Below are positions 22,148 through 31,935 of a stretch of DNA of 64,000 nucleotides, piece after piece; position 1 is the first letter of the stretch, and each line of letters opens with the position of its first letter. The DNA is taken from the NCBI GenBank assembly GCA_036250195.1, contig JAVHZZ010000061.1, positions 372,001 to 436,000 of the forward strand, read 5' to 3'. The DNA comes from Mixophyes australis (Eukaryota; Chordata; Amphibia; Anura; Limnodynastidae). Made by a program: the position numbers and the translations under genes. The notes under the pieces are model-generated. The model searched no databases. It had not been told where the DNA came from and worked only from the letters and a program-made list of their open reading frames with translations.

Positions 22148-22892
22148 GACATACCATCATGCGGCATACAGGGTGAGCTCATGTCTTGCACTGAAGGGTT
22201 AAGTTGTTACATAGTCTGATTCTACACATACTAACCTAGGAAACACCTATATTGTACTGATGCACTATCCACAATGTTCTACACATATATACACCAAGAA
22301 AATAATAATCAGATTCTGTTGGCTGAATCCCAAGGATTCAACTGAACACAAATCTTCCTAAACCTGCTAGGAATTATCCACATTTTAATCCAAATTCAGG
22401 ATTCTGTACATCAATATATTTTACATATAATACATTTTCCACATTTAGAAATATAGCTGTAACATAAGTCTTCTAGTTTTACTCTTTCCTTCACCATCAG
22501 CCATCTAAAGATACAATATATTTACATAAATTAGTGGTCTTAAGTATGGATTTAACCAAATCCACCAGAGATCTTTAATTCTTCATATAAAACCTGCACA
22601 TACTACAAATGTATTAGAAACATGAAATTATCTGATAGAAGAGGACTGGTGACTGTATCCGTCAGTGCAAGACATTTCCCCTGTTCATGAGCATGGAAAG
22701 ATGGACACTGTTGCTGATTTAACACCAGATGTTTCATATAGATATATAGATATATAAATATATAGATCTATTTGTTTAATTTAGATATACAGATATAGAT
22801 GTTTATGTAATATGCTTAAAATATTGGTAGTTACAAAAAAACAAAAAAAACAAAAAAATTATTATAAGAGTAAGAGAGGGCTGGGATTAGAA
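22148..22892. other. 3' flank of the host gene
   Basis: AT-rich, with TATAGA-type runs near 22736-22790 and an A-rich stretch near 22835-22862. No AATAAA seen. Probably 3' UTR and/or intergenic; no further exon recognised. Confidence 0.4.
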
Positions 22893-23137
22893 GTGATATA
22901 AACACTGAGGGTGCATGTAGATGAAAAGGTTAAGGTGACTGGCGGGTCAGGTTCAGGGCAGGATCATGCGTCCTCCCTGGCAGGTCATCGAGTGTCCCCT
23001 GCACGATTGCCTCAAATTTAGTTGACCCAGGTCAGCGAGCAGGTCCAGTCGCGGTCGGCTGACCGTAGTTTGTTTACTTTAGCACTGTTGGTGGATGCGG
23101 GGACTGCGGCTCCTGGGCCGGGGAGCTCTCTATCTGT

Positions 23138-23142
23138 TTCTC
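23138..23142. repeat. Gypsy target-site duplication (left)
   Basis: ttctc, repeated exactly at 28667-28671 after the other LTR. Confidence 0.9.
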
Positions 23143-23785
23143 TGTCACGACTGATAGTGGGTACCTGCTGTTGTTGGCGCAACTCAGAGGAAGGCGCGGA
23201 GTCTAACGTGCCCCTGGTATTCACCAGGAACCCCCGCAAGGAAGTATGGACTCCGCTGCAGGGACACGCAGGTCGCGGTCCTTCCTAGAGTCCACAGCGA
23301 GATACAAGGAGGTGTCAGACAGGCCGGGTCAGCAACGTTCAGGTAGAAGAGGTACAAAGGGAAATCCAGAAGAATGGTGAGGCAAGCCGGGTCGGTAACT
23401 TTCAGGGAGAACAGTACAAAGGCAGAATCCAAATAGGGGTGGTCAAACAGTCCGGGTCAAAAGGTCACAAGCAGCACGAGGATAGTCAGGAACGAATACA
23501 GCAACTGGTATACACAAACGCTGGAGGCAGGAAGACCTGATACTCTGGCACTGGTGAGAGGGCAGGAAGAGGTTTAAATACTGTGGTAACCCAATCAGAA
23601 TCAGCGCTGCAGCGCTGTCATACCTGCCGCCGGGAATCCTTCATAGCGTCCCGTTGCCTAGCAACGGGGCGCGTCATCACACCCAGAGGTCGGACGGCAG
23701 GGGGATCCGGAAGTGATGCGTCTGGTTGCTATGCAACCAGACGCGCTGTCAGCAGACAGGCGGCCGTGCGGAACGGCGCCTGACA
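23143..23785 (-). repeat. Gypsy 3' LTR
   Basis: 643 bp, in element sense starting tgtcaggcgcc and ending cagtcgtgaca. It differs from the other LTR at four positions (for example ggtattcacc against ggtaatcacc). A TATA-like tatttaaa lies at about 23574-23581 in element sense. The last codons of pol run into this LTR. Confidence 0.96.
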
Positions 23786-26700
23786 GTATACCCTCCTCTT
23801 CCTCCTCCTGTTTGAAGGAACATTTTAAGAATTCTAGGAGCGTGAAGGTCCTGCTTGTCCACCCATGATCTCTCCTCTGGGCCAAATCCTTTCCAATGGA
23901 CAAGAAATTGCTGTTTGCCACGAAGAATGCGAGAGGCCAAGATCCGATTGACTTCGAATTCTGTTCCAGAAGAGGTTTGTATTGGTGGGGGACGACAGGG
24001 AGGTCGATAGAATTTATTGAGTACCACTGGTCGTAGTAATGAGACATGAAAAGTATTATGACATCTCAGAGAAGGAGGAAGTTTCAATTTAAAGCATACA
24101 GGATTAATTACTTGCATGATGGTGTACGGGCCAATAAATCGAGGAGCCATCTTCATAGAAGGAACTTTTAGTCTTAGGTCCCGGGTGGATAGCCATACTT
24201 GGTCTCCCACCTTTAAGAGAGGAGTGGCCCTCCGATGACGATCTGCAAAGATTTTGTGATGCTGAGTAGCCTTGAGTAAAGCCATCTTAGTCTTAGCCCA
24301 AATGAGAGAAAACTCCCGATAAAGAGTATCTACGGCTGGAACCGGTGAAGAGGACACTGGAAAAGGATCCGGAAACACAGGATGACTTCCATATACAATA
24401 AAGAATGGGGAGAATCCGGTAGACTCATGAATGTGTTGGTTATGGGAGAACTCCGCCCAAGGAAGGAATTGAGACCATTTCTTCTGATTGTCAGAGGTAA
24501 AACAGCGAAGAAATGTCTCGAGGTCCTGATTGATTCGCTCCGTCTGTCCATTGGTTTGAGGATGATATCCCGAAGAGAATTTCAATTCTATGTTCAATTT
24601 CCTACAAAAGGTTCTCCAAAAACGGGATGTGAATTGGACTCCATGGTCCGAAATGATCTCCTTCGGGCAACCATGTAATCTGAATATCTCCTTGATAAAG
24701 ATATCTGCCAGACGACTGGCCGTGGGCAGTCCAGTTAGAGGAATAAAATGTGCCATCTTCGAAAATCGATCAATAACCACCCAGATAGTGGTAAACCCTG
24801 CACTGTGGGGTAGGTCTGTGATAAAATCCATGGCCACACTTTCCCAAGGAGCATCGGGGATAGGGAGTGGACGAAGAAGGCCTGCCGGGACTCTTCTACA
24901 AGTCTTGTGTTGAGCACAAGTAGTGCAGGAAGCAATAAATTTACAAATATCGGCACGTACAGTAGGCCACCAGAAGCGACGGCAAAGCAACGATGTTGTC
25001 TTCTTTATTCCAGCATGGCCGGCAATGCGGGATGAATGAGCCCACTGCAGGGTCTTGAGCCGGAGATGAGGTTCCACGAATGACCGGCCTGGAGGAGGAG
25101 AGGACGTTTTGGTCCTAGTGAGGGCTACAATATTAGAAGTATCAATAATATGCTGAAGAACCAACGGTCTTAAACGATCGGAATCGTCAAATGAGCGAGA
25201 TAATGCATCGGCACGTCCGTTCTTGGCTCCAGGGCAGAATGTGAGCTTCATGTTAAATCGAGCAAAGAAGGATGCCCAGCGGGCTTGCCGAGGATTAAGG
25301 CAACGAGCCTCTTGAATGAACACTAGGTTCCGATGGTCGGTAAACACAGTAACAGGAAATATAGCCCCCTCCAACAGATGTCGCCATTCCTCCAGAGCCG
25401 CCTTGATGGCCAGTAACTCCTTGTCCCCTATTCCATAATTACATTCACTTGGAAGAAATCGTCTGGAGAAAAACCCACATGGGTTGTGTGAGCCAGCAGG
25501 AGACTCTTGAAAAAGCACCGCCCCAATGCCTACAGAGGATGCATCTACCTCTAAGAAGAAAGGTCGTTCTTGATCTGGCTGGGACAGAACTGGAGCTGAA
25601 GAAAATGCTTTCTTTAACGTTATGAAGGCAGACATGGCTTCCGAGGACCAAACCCTGGGGTTGGCAGTCTTCCTGGTTAAAGCTGTAATGGGAGCTATAA
25701 TGGTGGAGAATCCCTGAATAAATTGGCGATAATAGTTTGCAAAGCCAATGAACCTTTGAATCGCTTTAAGGCCTTGTGGCTGAGGCCAGTCCAGAATAGC
25801 TGACACCTTGGTGGGATCCATACAAAGACCTTGACCCGACACAATGAAACCAAGAAAAGGTACCTGGCTAATCTCAAACACACATTTCTCCAGCTTGCAG
25901 TAGAGGTGATGTTTCCGGAGTTTACGTAAGACCTCCTTTACTTGTTCCCGATGAGTTTTCAGATCTTTAGAAAATATTAATATATCGTCTAAATACACTA
26001 CCACAGAAGTGTATAACAGGTCATGAAAGATATCGTTAACAAAGGTTTGGAAGATGGCTGGGGCGTTGCAGAGGCCGAAGGGCATCACCAGGTACTCGAA
26101 ATGTCCATCTCTGGTGTTAAAGGCCGTTTTCCATTCGTCCCCCTTCTTGATGCGAATCAAATTATAGGCCCCACGGAGATCTAATTTGGAAAAAATTTGA
26201 GATCCACTGAGTTTGTCAAAGAGGTCAGAGATGAGAGGTAGTGGATATCGATTTTTGACAGTGATGCGGTTGAGAGGACGATAATCAATACAAGGCCGAA
26301 GAGACCCATCCTTCTTCTTAACGAAAAAAAACCCTGCACCCGCTGGGGAAGTGGATTTGCGGATAAATCCCCGTTTCAGGTTTTCCGAAATATATTGAGA
26401 CATGGCTGACGTCTCTGGACGAGATAAAGGGTAGGTCCGCCCTTTGGGGATGGGTTGGTCAGGAGATAAAACAATAGCGCAATCCCAGGGACGATGAGGA
26501 GGCAAGATCTCCGCTTCCACCTTACTGAATACATCTTGGAATTCCATATAGGCCTCAGGAAGATGGGTTAGCTCGGAATGAGCCATTACTTGACATTTTG
26601 AAGGCAAGACTCTAGACAGACATTCAAAGCGACATCCTGAACCCCACGACATAACTTGAGCGTGGTCGCAATCCATCTGAGGAGAATGCTTTCTCAGCCA

Positions 26701-27138
26701 CGGTAGCCCCAAGATGAGGGGATTAATGGACCTCGGCAACACCAAAAGTTGGATCATCTCGCTATGAAGTACTCCTACCATCAACCGAACAGGAGAAGTC
26801 ACGGAGGAGATGGAGCCGTGGGTGACACGACTACCGTCGACTGCCGTCAGAGATAACGGTTGAGGCAATGGGTTTAAAGGTATTTGGAGCTGCGAAGCTA
26901 GATCCGCCGAAATGAAGCTCCCGGAGGAGCCGGAGTCCACAAAGGCCGTGGTGGAAAAGGTACCCTTGGGGGTGCTCAGGATGACAGCCATCTGAAATTC
27001 TGGGGAATTTTCTTTAGAATAGGGAGCAACTGTGGATTCTCCTAAAACGGCCTCCCCGCCACCGTTTAGGAGGAAGAGTTTCCCGGTTTCTTGGGACAAA
27101 CTCTTAGCAGGTGTCCCGGATCTCCACAATACAGACAC
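23749..27138 (-). CDS. pol: Gypsy pol: protease, RT, RNase H, integrase, chromodomain
   Basis: An open frame of 1129 codons. In order: aspartic protease with VDSGSSGSF at about 65-75; reverse transcriptase with the YLDD catalytic motif at about 382-385; RNase H beginning LEVDASSVGIGAVLF near 530; integrase zinc finger HHCC at about 695-740 (HAGIKKT, CTTCAQHK); catalytic core Asp in AMDFITDL (about 770), Asp in ISDHGVQF (about 829) and Glu in TNGQTERIN (about 867); chromodomain with FLVHWKGF and ERSWVD at about 1060-1100. The frame lies -1 to gag and overlaps it, so the listed first Met is probably not used and pol is made as a Gag-Pol fusion. No stop or frame break is seen. The last residues are encoded by the LTR. 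Confidence 0.96.
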   Translation of the reverse strand: MSVLWRSGTPAKSLSQETGKLFLLNGGGEAVLGESTVAPYSKENSPEFQMAVILSTPKGTFSTTAFVDSGSSGSFISADLASQLQIPLNPLPQPLSLTAVDGSRVTHGSISSVTSPVRLMVGVLHSEMIQLLVLPRSINPLILGLPWLRKHSPQMDCDHAQVMSWGSGCRFECLSRVLPSKCQVMAHSELTHLPEAYMEFQDVFSKVEAEILPPHRPWDCAIVLSPDQPIPKGRTYPLSRPETSAMSQYISENLKRGFIRKSTSPAGAGFFFVKKKDGSLRPCIDYRPLNRITVKNRYPLPLISDLFDKLSGSQIFSKLDLRGAYNLIRIKKGDEWKTAFNTRDGHFEYLVMPFGLCNAPAIFQTFVNDIFHDLLYTSVVVYLDDILIFSKDLKTHREQVKEVLRKLRKHHLYCKLEKCVFEISQVPFLGFIVSGQGLCMDPTKVSAILDWPQPQGLKAIQRFIGFANYYRQFIQGFSTIIAPITALTRKTANPRVWSSEAMSAFITLKKAFSSAPVLSQPDQERPFFLEVDASSVGIGAVLFQESPAGSHNPCGFFSRRFLPSECNYGIGDKELLAIKAALEEWRHLLEGAIFPVTVFTDHRNLVFIQEARCLNPRQARWASFFARFNMKLTFCPGAKNGRADALSRSFDDSDRLRPLVLQHIIDTSNIVALTRTKTSSPPPGRSFVEPHLRLKTLQWAHSSRIAGHAGIKKTTSLLCRRFWWPTVRADICKFIASCTTCAQHKTCRRVPAGLLRPLPIPDAPWESVAMDFITDLPHSAGFTTIWVVIDRFSKMAHFIPLTGLPTASRLADIFIKEIFRLHGCPKEIISDHGVQFTSRFWRTFCRKLNIELKFSSGYHPQTNGQTERINQDLETFLRCFTSDNQKKWSQFLPWAEFSHNQHIHESTGFSPFFIVYGSHPVFPDPFPVSSSPVPAVDTLYREFSLIWAKTKMALLKATQHHKIFADRHRRATPLLKVGDQVWLSTRDLRLKVPSMKMAPRFIGPYTIMQVINPVCFKLKLPPSLRCHNTFHVSLLRPVVLNKFYRPPCRPPPIQTSSGTEFEVNRILASRILRGKQQFLVHWKGFGPEERSWVDKQDLHAPRILKMFLQTGGGRGGYTVRRRSARPPVC
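27039..27084 (-). promoter_or_regulatory. -1 ribosomal frameshift signal (gag-pol)
   Basis: In element sense the heptamer G GGA AAC (27084-27078) lies in the gag frame, 9 bases before the gag stop (27068-27066). After a 5-base spacer (27077-27073) comes a hairpin: ctcctaaacgg (27072-27062) pairs with ccgttttaggag (27050-27039), giving 11 base pairs with one bulged base and an 11-base GC-rich loop. Heptamer, spacer and stem match the standard layout for -1 frameshifting in retroelements. Confidence 0.85.
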
Positions 27139-28010
27139 AGGCGTTGTTTGAAGCGTCTCTTCCTCTCTTCAAGGGATAATTTAGAGCGTCCTACTTGCAT
27201 TGGTTCGTCCACTGGCAGGATGGGATTTTGGAACTGGGGTGCTAGCCATGGTATGAACCGTTTGCCAGGAGAGCGTTCCTGCGTGCGCACTTGGTAGCGC
27301 AAATCCACCTTTATGCACATGGAGATGAGGGAATCTAACTCGGCCGGGAGTTCTCTGGAAATTAGCTCATCCTTAATCCGGTCAACCAGACCTTGCCAAA
27401 AGGTTGCCACCAGTGCTTCGTTATTCCATTTTAACTCGGAAGCCAGGGTCCGAAATTGAACTGCGTATTGCCCCACGGACAGGTCACCTTGGCGGAGGTT
27501 TAACAAGCTAGTAGCTGCAGAAGCAACTCTTCCGGGATCATCGAAGACTTTTCTGAAAGCTTCAATGAAGGAGTTGGAGCTATTAAGAAGTGGACCCCCT
27601 TGTTCCCATAAAGGTGAGGCCCAGGCAAGGGCTTGACCACTGAGGAGGGAGATGAGAAAGGCTACTTTGGTGCGTTCTGAAGAAAAGGCCCCTGGGTTGC
27701 ACTCAAATTGAATGGCACATTGGTTCAGAAAGCCCCTGCACTTCTTGGGATCACCGTCAAACTTTTCGGGTGTCAGGATGCGTAAACCGGAGGCCGCTGT
27801 AGAGACCGTAACCACACTGGATGCTGTGGATGCAGAAGAGGTTATGGCTGGTGTAGCGGGTGAAGCATTCTGAAATGTATCGAAGCGGGTAGCAATCCCT
27901 TGGACACATTGTAGGAGATGCGCTTGGGCTGCTTCTTGTTGCTCCACTCGTTGAACCAAATGCAGGAGTAGGTCTCGAGCAGACGGTTCACCAGACCCCT
28001 CCGTTGTCAT
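27066..28010 (-). CDS. gag: Gypsy gag (capsid and nucleocapsid)
   Basis: 314 codons, starting 13 bases inside the 5' LTR boundary. The N-terminus predicts a coiled segment (LLHLVQRVEQQEAAQAHL). The central part is a Gag capsid-like region (PEKFDGDPKKCRGFL near 80, then a GQYAVQFRTLASEL block near 180). The C-terminus is a single CCHC zinc knuckle, CLYCGDPGHLLRVC, at about 292-305. Gag packages the element RNA into cytoplasmic particles. The stop TAA at 27068-27066 lies in the frameshift hairpin. Confidence 0.95.
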   Translation of the reverse strand: MTTEGSGEPSARDLLLHLVQRVEQQEAAQAHLLQCVQGIATRFDTFQNASPATPAITSSASTASSVVTVSTAASGLRILTPEKFDGDPKKCRGFLNQCAIQFECNPGAFSSERTKVAFLISLLSGQALAWASPLWEQGGPLLNSSNSFIEAFRKVFDDPGRVASAATSLLNLRQGDLSVGQYAVQFRTLASELKWNNEALVATFWQGLVDRIKDELISRELPAELDSLISMCIKVDLRYQVRTQERSPGKRFIPWLAPQFQNPILPVDEPMQVGRSKLSLEERKRRFKQRLCLYCGDPGHLLRVCPKKPGNSSS

Positions 28011-28023
28011 GGCCAGAGTATAC

Positions 28024-28666
28024 TGTCACGACTGATAGTGGGTACCTGCTGTTGTTGGCGCAACTCAGAGGAAGGCGCGGAGTCTAACGTGCCCCTGGTA
28101 ATCACCAGGAACCCCCGCAAGGAAGTATGGACTCCGCTGCAGGGACACGCAGGTCGCGGTCCTTCCTAGAGTCCACAGCGAGATACAAGGAGGTGTCAGA
28201 CAGGCCGGGTCAGCAACATTCAGGTAGAAGAGGTACAAAGGGAAATCCAGAAGAATGGTGAGGCAAGCCGGGTCGGTAACTTTCAGGGAGAACAGTACAA
28301 AGGCAGAATCCAAATAGGGGTGGTCAAACGGTCCGGGTCAAAAGGTCACAAGCAGCACGAGGATAGTCTGGAACGAATACAGCAACTGGTATACACAAAC
28401 GCTGGAGGCAGGAAGACCTGATACTCTGGCACTGGTGAGAGGGCAGGAAGAGGTTTAAATACTGTGGTAACCCAATCAGAATCAGCGCTGCAGCGCTGTC
28501 ATACCTGCCGCCGGGAATCCTTCATAGCGTCCCGTTGCCTAGCAACGGGGCGCGTCATCACACCCAGAGGTCGGACGGCAGGGGGATCCGGAAGTGATGC
28601 GTCTGGTTGCTATGCAACCAGACGCGCTGTCAGCAGACAGGCGGCCGTGCGGAACGGCGCCTGACA
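28024..28666 (-). repeat. Gypsy 5' LTR
   Basis: 643 bp, collinear with 23143-23785. Just inside it (element sense) comes gtatactctggccatgac, where the gag ATG begins only 13 bases from the LTR, so a normal 18-base tRNA primer site starting TGG would overlap gag. Confidence 0.96.
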
Positions 28667-28671
28667 TTCTC
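28667..28671. repeat. Gypsy target-site duplication (right)
   Basis: ttctc, identical to 23138-23142. Removing one copy plus the element rejoins ctatctgtttctc with cctctgcaggttc. Confidence 0.9.
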
Positions 28672-28694
28672 CCTCTGCAGGTTCGGCTGGTTGT

Positions 28695-29060
28695 GTGACA
28701 TCAGGTCAGAGGTCTGGGCGTGCTTCTTATGCGGAAGCCGCATCTACGGCCATGGTGGGCCCGTCATCACGTGTGGAAGGTGGTAGTCGTGGGTCAGTTG
28801 GTGAGCATGCCAGTAGGGTATCTGGTTCTAGCTCTGATTCCAGCTCTTCTACCTCTGGGAGTGAGGTTCCGGCCAGGTCTGGGAGGGCAGACACAAGATT
28901 GATGAAGCTCCTGGAGAGGAAGTTGTGTAGTACCTGCCATAGGGCGGGGTTGGAAGGTGTTGGTTCCAATGAAGGAAGCAGGATATTGAGGGACGATGTG
29001 GTGCGCTGTTCCAATACAGCCGTCAGGGGGATATTAGGTGCCGGGTGTGTGGTAAGATAG
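28695..29060 (+). pseudogene. Ngaro-like Gag-region open frame
   Basis: 121 codons rich in Ser, Gly and Arg (SGSSSDSSSSTSGSE) followed by RLMKLLERKLCSTC. By position, between the element start and the reverse transcriptase, it should be the Gag-like ORF of Ngaro fragment A, but I see no diagnostic motif. The Gypsy insertion lies just upstream and cuts off its 5' part. Confidence 0.45.
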
Positions 29061-29569
29061 GCACAGGTTGTTTTGTGGATATGTTTGCCATCACTAATAA
29101 GGCTACAGATGATTTGGCAGCATCAAGGTCACGCTCTGGCGTGTTGACGAGGCATATCGAGAAATTGTCATACCTGGTTATTGAAATTGACACTGTTGCA
29201 GGGTGTTGTAAGCTTCCAATGGAGGAAGTGGCTAAGTTGAGGGGTGTGATTGATTCGTTTCAGGGTGAGTGTAAGGTGCAGTAAAAACAGGTGCAGTCAC
29301 TGCTTGGCCTGCTTAATTTTGCTTGTAGAGTGATACCCATGGGTAGGGTTTTTTTGCCAGAAGTTAGAGAGGGCTATGGTTGGGATTACAAAAGCAATGC
29401 ATTTTGTGAGGATATCCAAGGAAATTAGAGATTATATGGCTATGTGGTGCATGTTCTTGGAAAATTTTAAATGAGTTTGAAGCTGCTTTGTTTCGGCTTG
29501 AGTGTGTAAAGGCTTTTTTCATGGCTTTCAGAAATACAACAGAGGGATTGAATGAGACCGAGGTGATAT
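29061..29569 (+). pseudogene. Ngaro/DIRS-like reverse transcriptase-RNase H remnant
   Basis: Three frames joined by shifts read LVIEIDTVAGCCKLP, EEVAKLRGVIDSF, then SLLGLLNFACRVIPMGRVF, then LERAMVGITKAMHFVRI and MAMWCMFLENF. This is the conserved RT thumb to RNase H connection of DIRS-like elements. It has a stop at 29282-29284, a frameshift near 29355, and loses similarity at about 29569 where gtgatataaacactgaggg starts. Confidence 0.85.
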
Positions 29570-30357
29570 AAACACTGAGGGGGCAGGCAGAGAAAAAAGT
29601 ACAGGCATACCAGGAGTTAACTTATCTGGGTTGTGGTAGAAATCTGAGTTATCCAATCAGTGGAGCCGGAAGAGGAGGGGTTTGCTTTCCTGAGGAGGCT
29701 TATAACATATAGGAAAAGGATGTGACTTCCTCTTGCCGGATAGATTTGTTAAGTGAGTATGGGCTCTCTGCTGTCCTGGTAAGTATTGCTACATAAACTG
29801 ATTTTTCACTGTGTTTTTTAACTGTGTTATACTGTTTTTGGTATTGCATTTATTGCTGTGATCGTGTTTATTTAAGTTGTATTTTCAGTGTTCTTTTCTT
29901 TTCACATTTGTTCCCAATCCATTCTTCTCCTTGTTTTCTCCACCTTATCTTCTTCCCCTAGTTCTTGTCCCTGCCTCCCCTACCTTTCCCCTCTCTCTTT
30001 TTCTTGTTTGTTTTTTGTTACCTTTTCCTTCCCCCATTATGCTCCGGGCCAAGAGAGTTAGGGTTCCACCCCACCGCCTCCCTGAGGCTTGTTCCCCCCC
30101 CCTCGGCCCTTAGTAAGTGGCGAGCCCAGATCTGGGCCTCGCCGACGGGTGTTTCCTCTTCCCCCCTCTCGGGTAGTGGGGTGGGTGTCCCCGGCGGCTC
30201 CGCTGCGGCCGCGGCGGCTAGAAAAGTTTCTGCGCATGCGCGACGACGCGCACGCACGCAGACGCGCTCGCATGCGCGTCAGTCCATCCCGATTCCGGCG
30301 GCCATGTTAGATGCGGGCGCTCCAGGAGCGCCCGTGGATGCCCCTGCAGCCCAGTAG

Positions 30358-30638
30358 AATTGACAAGGTTGTATAGGGATATGTCTCCTGCTCCCGGTGG
30401 TTATTGGCTTAGACATAGTAATGGTTTTCCCCTTACAAAGTTTCAATTTTCAGCGGTATTCAAAATATGCGTGGTTAAGCTTGGTTTGAGTGCAGCGGAT
30501 TATGGGACGCATTCCTTTAGGATAGGGGCAGCTACGGTAGCGGCAGAAGAAGGTGTGTCTGAGCAGAGCATTATGGCTTTGGGTAGATGGAAGTCTAAGT
30601 GTTTTAAGCGGTATGTCAGGCCAGCTGTGGCGCTCTAG
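30358..30638 (+). pseudogene. Tyrosine recombinase C-terminal part (Ngaro type)
   Basis: The frame contains RLYRDMSPAPGGYWLRH and then the catalytic HxxR box in YGTHSFRIGAAT, and ends GRWKSKCFKRYVRP with the W and nucleophile Tyr of the family. Earlier catalytic residues and the N-terminus are absent. The enzyme joins the element's circular DNA into the genome. This fragment could not act alone. Confidence 0.85.
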
Positions 30639-30894
30639 CCTTAGACAGGGCGATGTAATAAGGCTGACCTATGACGTTGCGTTGCTTACCTTGTTGAAAG
30701 GGAGCGCGGAGGGTTTTGCCATTTCTTTTCTCCGGGGGCCTGATTGGCGGTGGCACCCTGGGGTTTCCGGTTTTACCTCCGCATGGGTCACCCTGCGTTA
30801 TGCGCGAATGTGGCATTTATTTGTTTTCAGTATTAATTATGTTTTACGTTTTGCCATTTAATTTACTACTAATAAATTACTCCATGTTGCAGGT

Positions 30895-31455
30895 GTACGT
30901 CAGGATGGGAGGAATATTTGACTGGTAGGCCATTCATTTGTTTTTTGGGCCGGTAAGAGCGGCCCTGCTCATGATGTGAGCAAATTTTCCAGGGCGGAGT
31001 CAATAAGATGGATAGATGTTAGGGGTATGCGTTGGGAATCTCTGTTGAAGATACTAAAAGACACAGAGAGTAGGTTTGGGCGCCTTTTAGAACTTGTAAT
31101 TCACCTTGGGGGGAATGACCTGGGTAAGTGGTCCAGTTTAGAGCTCATTGAACATATAAGATCTGATGTCGGGGCCATTAAGTTACATTGGCCAACAGTT
31201 CACCTTACATGGTCCGATATTATCCCTAGGCGCAATTGGAGAGGGGCGGATAAACCAGCACGGATTGAGAAAGCTTGTGGGAAGGTAAATAGGGCGGTTC
31301 GGAAGACCTTTCAGGAAGTAGGTGGTGGCTGCATTAGTTATCCGTCCATAAGGGCTGTGTTGACGCAGTACTATAGGCCCGATGGTGTACATTTGTCTGA
31401 TTTGGGTATGGCATACTTTATAGAGCAGATATTTGGTTTTCTTGTTTGGCTATGA
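30895..31455 (+). pseudogene. SGNH hydrolase domain (Ngaro ORF) with a nonsense mutation
   Basis: Block I LVGHSFVFWAG (30922 on), block III LVIHLGGNDLG, and the C-terminal DGVHLSDLGMAYF with the catalytic Asp and His are present. Just before block I, TGA at 30919-30921 replaces the TGG (Trp) kept in fragment C, so the domain is cut from its upstream part. SGNH hydrolases are esterase/lipase-like. Their job in Ngaro elements is not settled, as far as I know. Confidence 0.85.
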
Positions 31456-31810
31456 GAGGTCGGTTGGTGGCGGGCTGCGGTTCCTGGTGGGAAACCTTAG
31501 CTGTGGCAGTAAGCAGCCCAATCAGCGGCCATTTTGTTACATTGAAGGCGTAGTAGGCACTCTCCTCTTAAAGGGATTGGGCAATTAGCAGTATAGCACT
31601 TCGGGTTTAAGGGGCTCCGCTTAGGCGGGCGGGCCTCAGCTAATATGCCAAATGGGGGAGTTTGGCATTTTACGCCTAGTCGAGTCCAAATTAGTTTGGA
31701 CGGAATTTACAACTAGTAGGTGTGGCCTGGATGCTGATTGGTCTGTTTATTTTGGCCACCAATTTTTCCCCAGCAGGTTTCGCCTATAATAAATTCCTGA
31801 CCTTTCAAAC

Positions 31811-31935
31811 GCCAATTCAAGACTCTGTGTCGTTATTTTAGTTGTTAAGTTAACTCTGGTAAAGGTTAAAGATGGTATAGAAGGTTGTCCACCATAAGCG
31901 GTTTACAGGTGAGTTGTTAGCTTCATCTAGATCGG
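31811..31935. other. Junction between Ngaro-like fragments
   Basis: Short unassigned sequence between fragment B and fragment C. Confidence 0.3.

Larger units (their letters stand above)
23143..28666 (-). mobile_element. Complete chromovirus Gypsy (Metaviridae) LTR retrotransposon
   Basis: A 5.5-kb element with two 643-bp LTRs (TGTCA...TGACA), a 5-bp target duplication, and intact gag and pol on the minus strand. Only four differences between the LTRs were found by eye, so insertion is recent. The last coding domain of pol is a chromodomain, which places it with the sushi-like vertebrate chromoviruses. No envelope gene is present. A purine tract (gaggaagaggagg) precedes the 3' LTR at about 23790-23806, as expected for plus-strand priming. 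It sits inside Ngaro fragment A. Confidence 0.97.
22893..29569 (+). mobile_element. Ngaro/DIRS-like retrotransposon fragment A, split by Gypsy
   Basis: Starts with gtgatataaacactgaggg at about 22894 and continues on the far side of the Gypsy element at 28672, up to about 29569, where the same phrase begins a second fragment. The interior gives a Gag-like frame (28695-29060) and reverse transcriptase/RNase H pieces (29100-29480). The family uses reverse transcription and a tyrosine recombinase instead of an integrase. This copy stops within its RNase H region and lacks the recombinase. Confidence 0.7.
29570..31810 (+). mobile_element. Ngaro-like retrotransposon fragment B (internally deleted)
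   Basis: Opens with gtgatataaacactgaggg (about 29571), a copy of the start of fragment A. It continues through a GC-rich leader (to about 30357), then jumps directly to the tyrosine recombinase C-terminus and the SGNH hydrolase frame. It ends near 31800 after ttcgcctataataaattcct. The reverse transcriptase is missing, so it is an internal deletion or a join of two copies. Confidence 0.65.

Noticed and set aside
23143..28666. Possible envelope gene that would make the Gypsy element an endogenous retrovirus
   Set aside because: Pol runs into the 3' LTR and no open frame or transmembrane segment lies between them. The chromodomain also places it with chromoviruses.
30089..30357. Arg/Pro-rich frames in a GC-rich leader
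   Set aside because: They are open in several frames on both strands because of base composition; this is the Ngaro fragment B leader.
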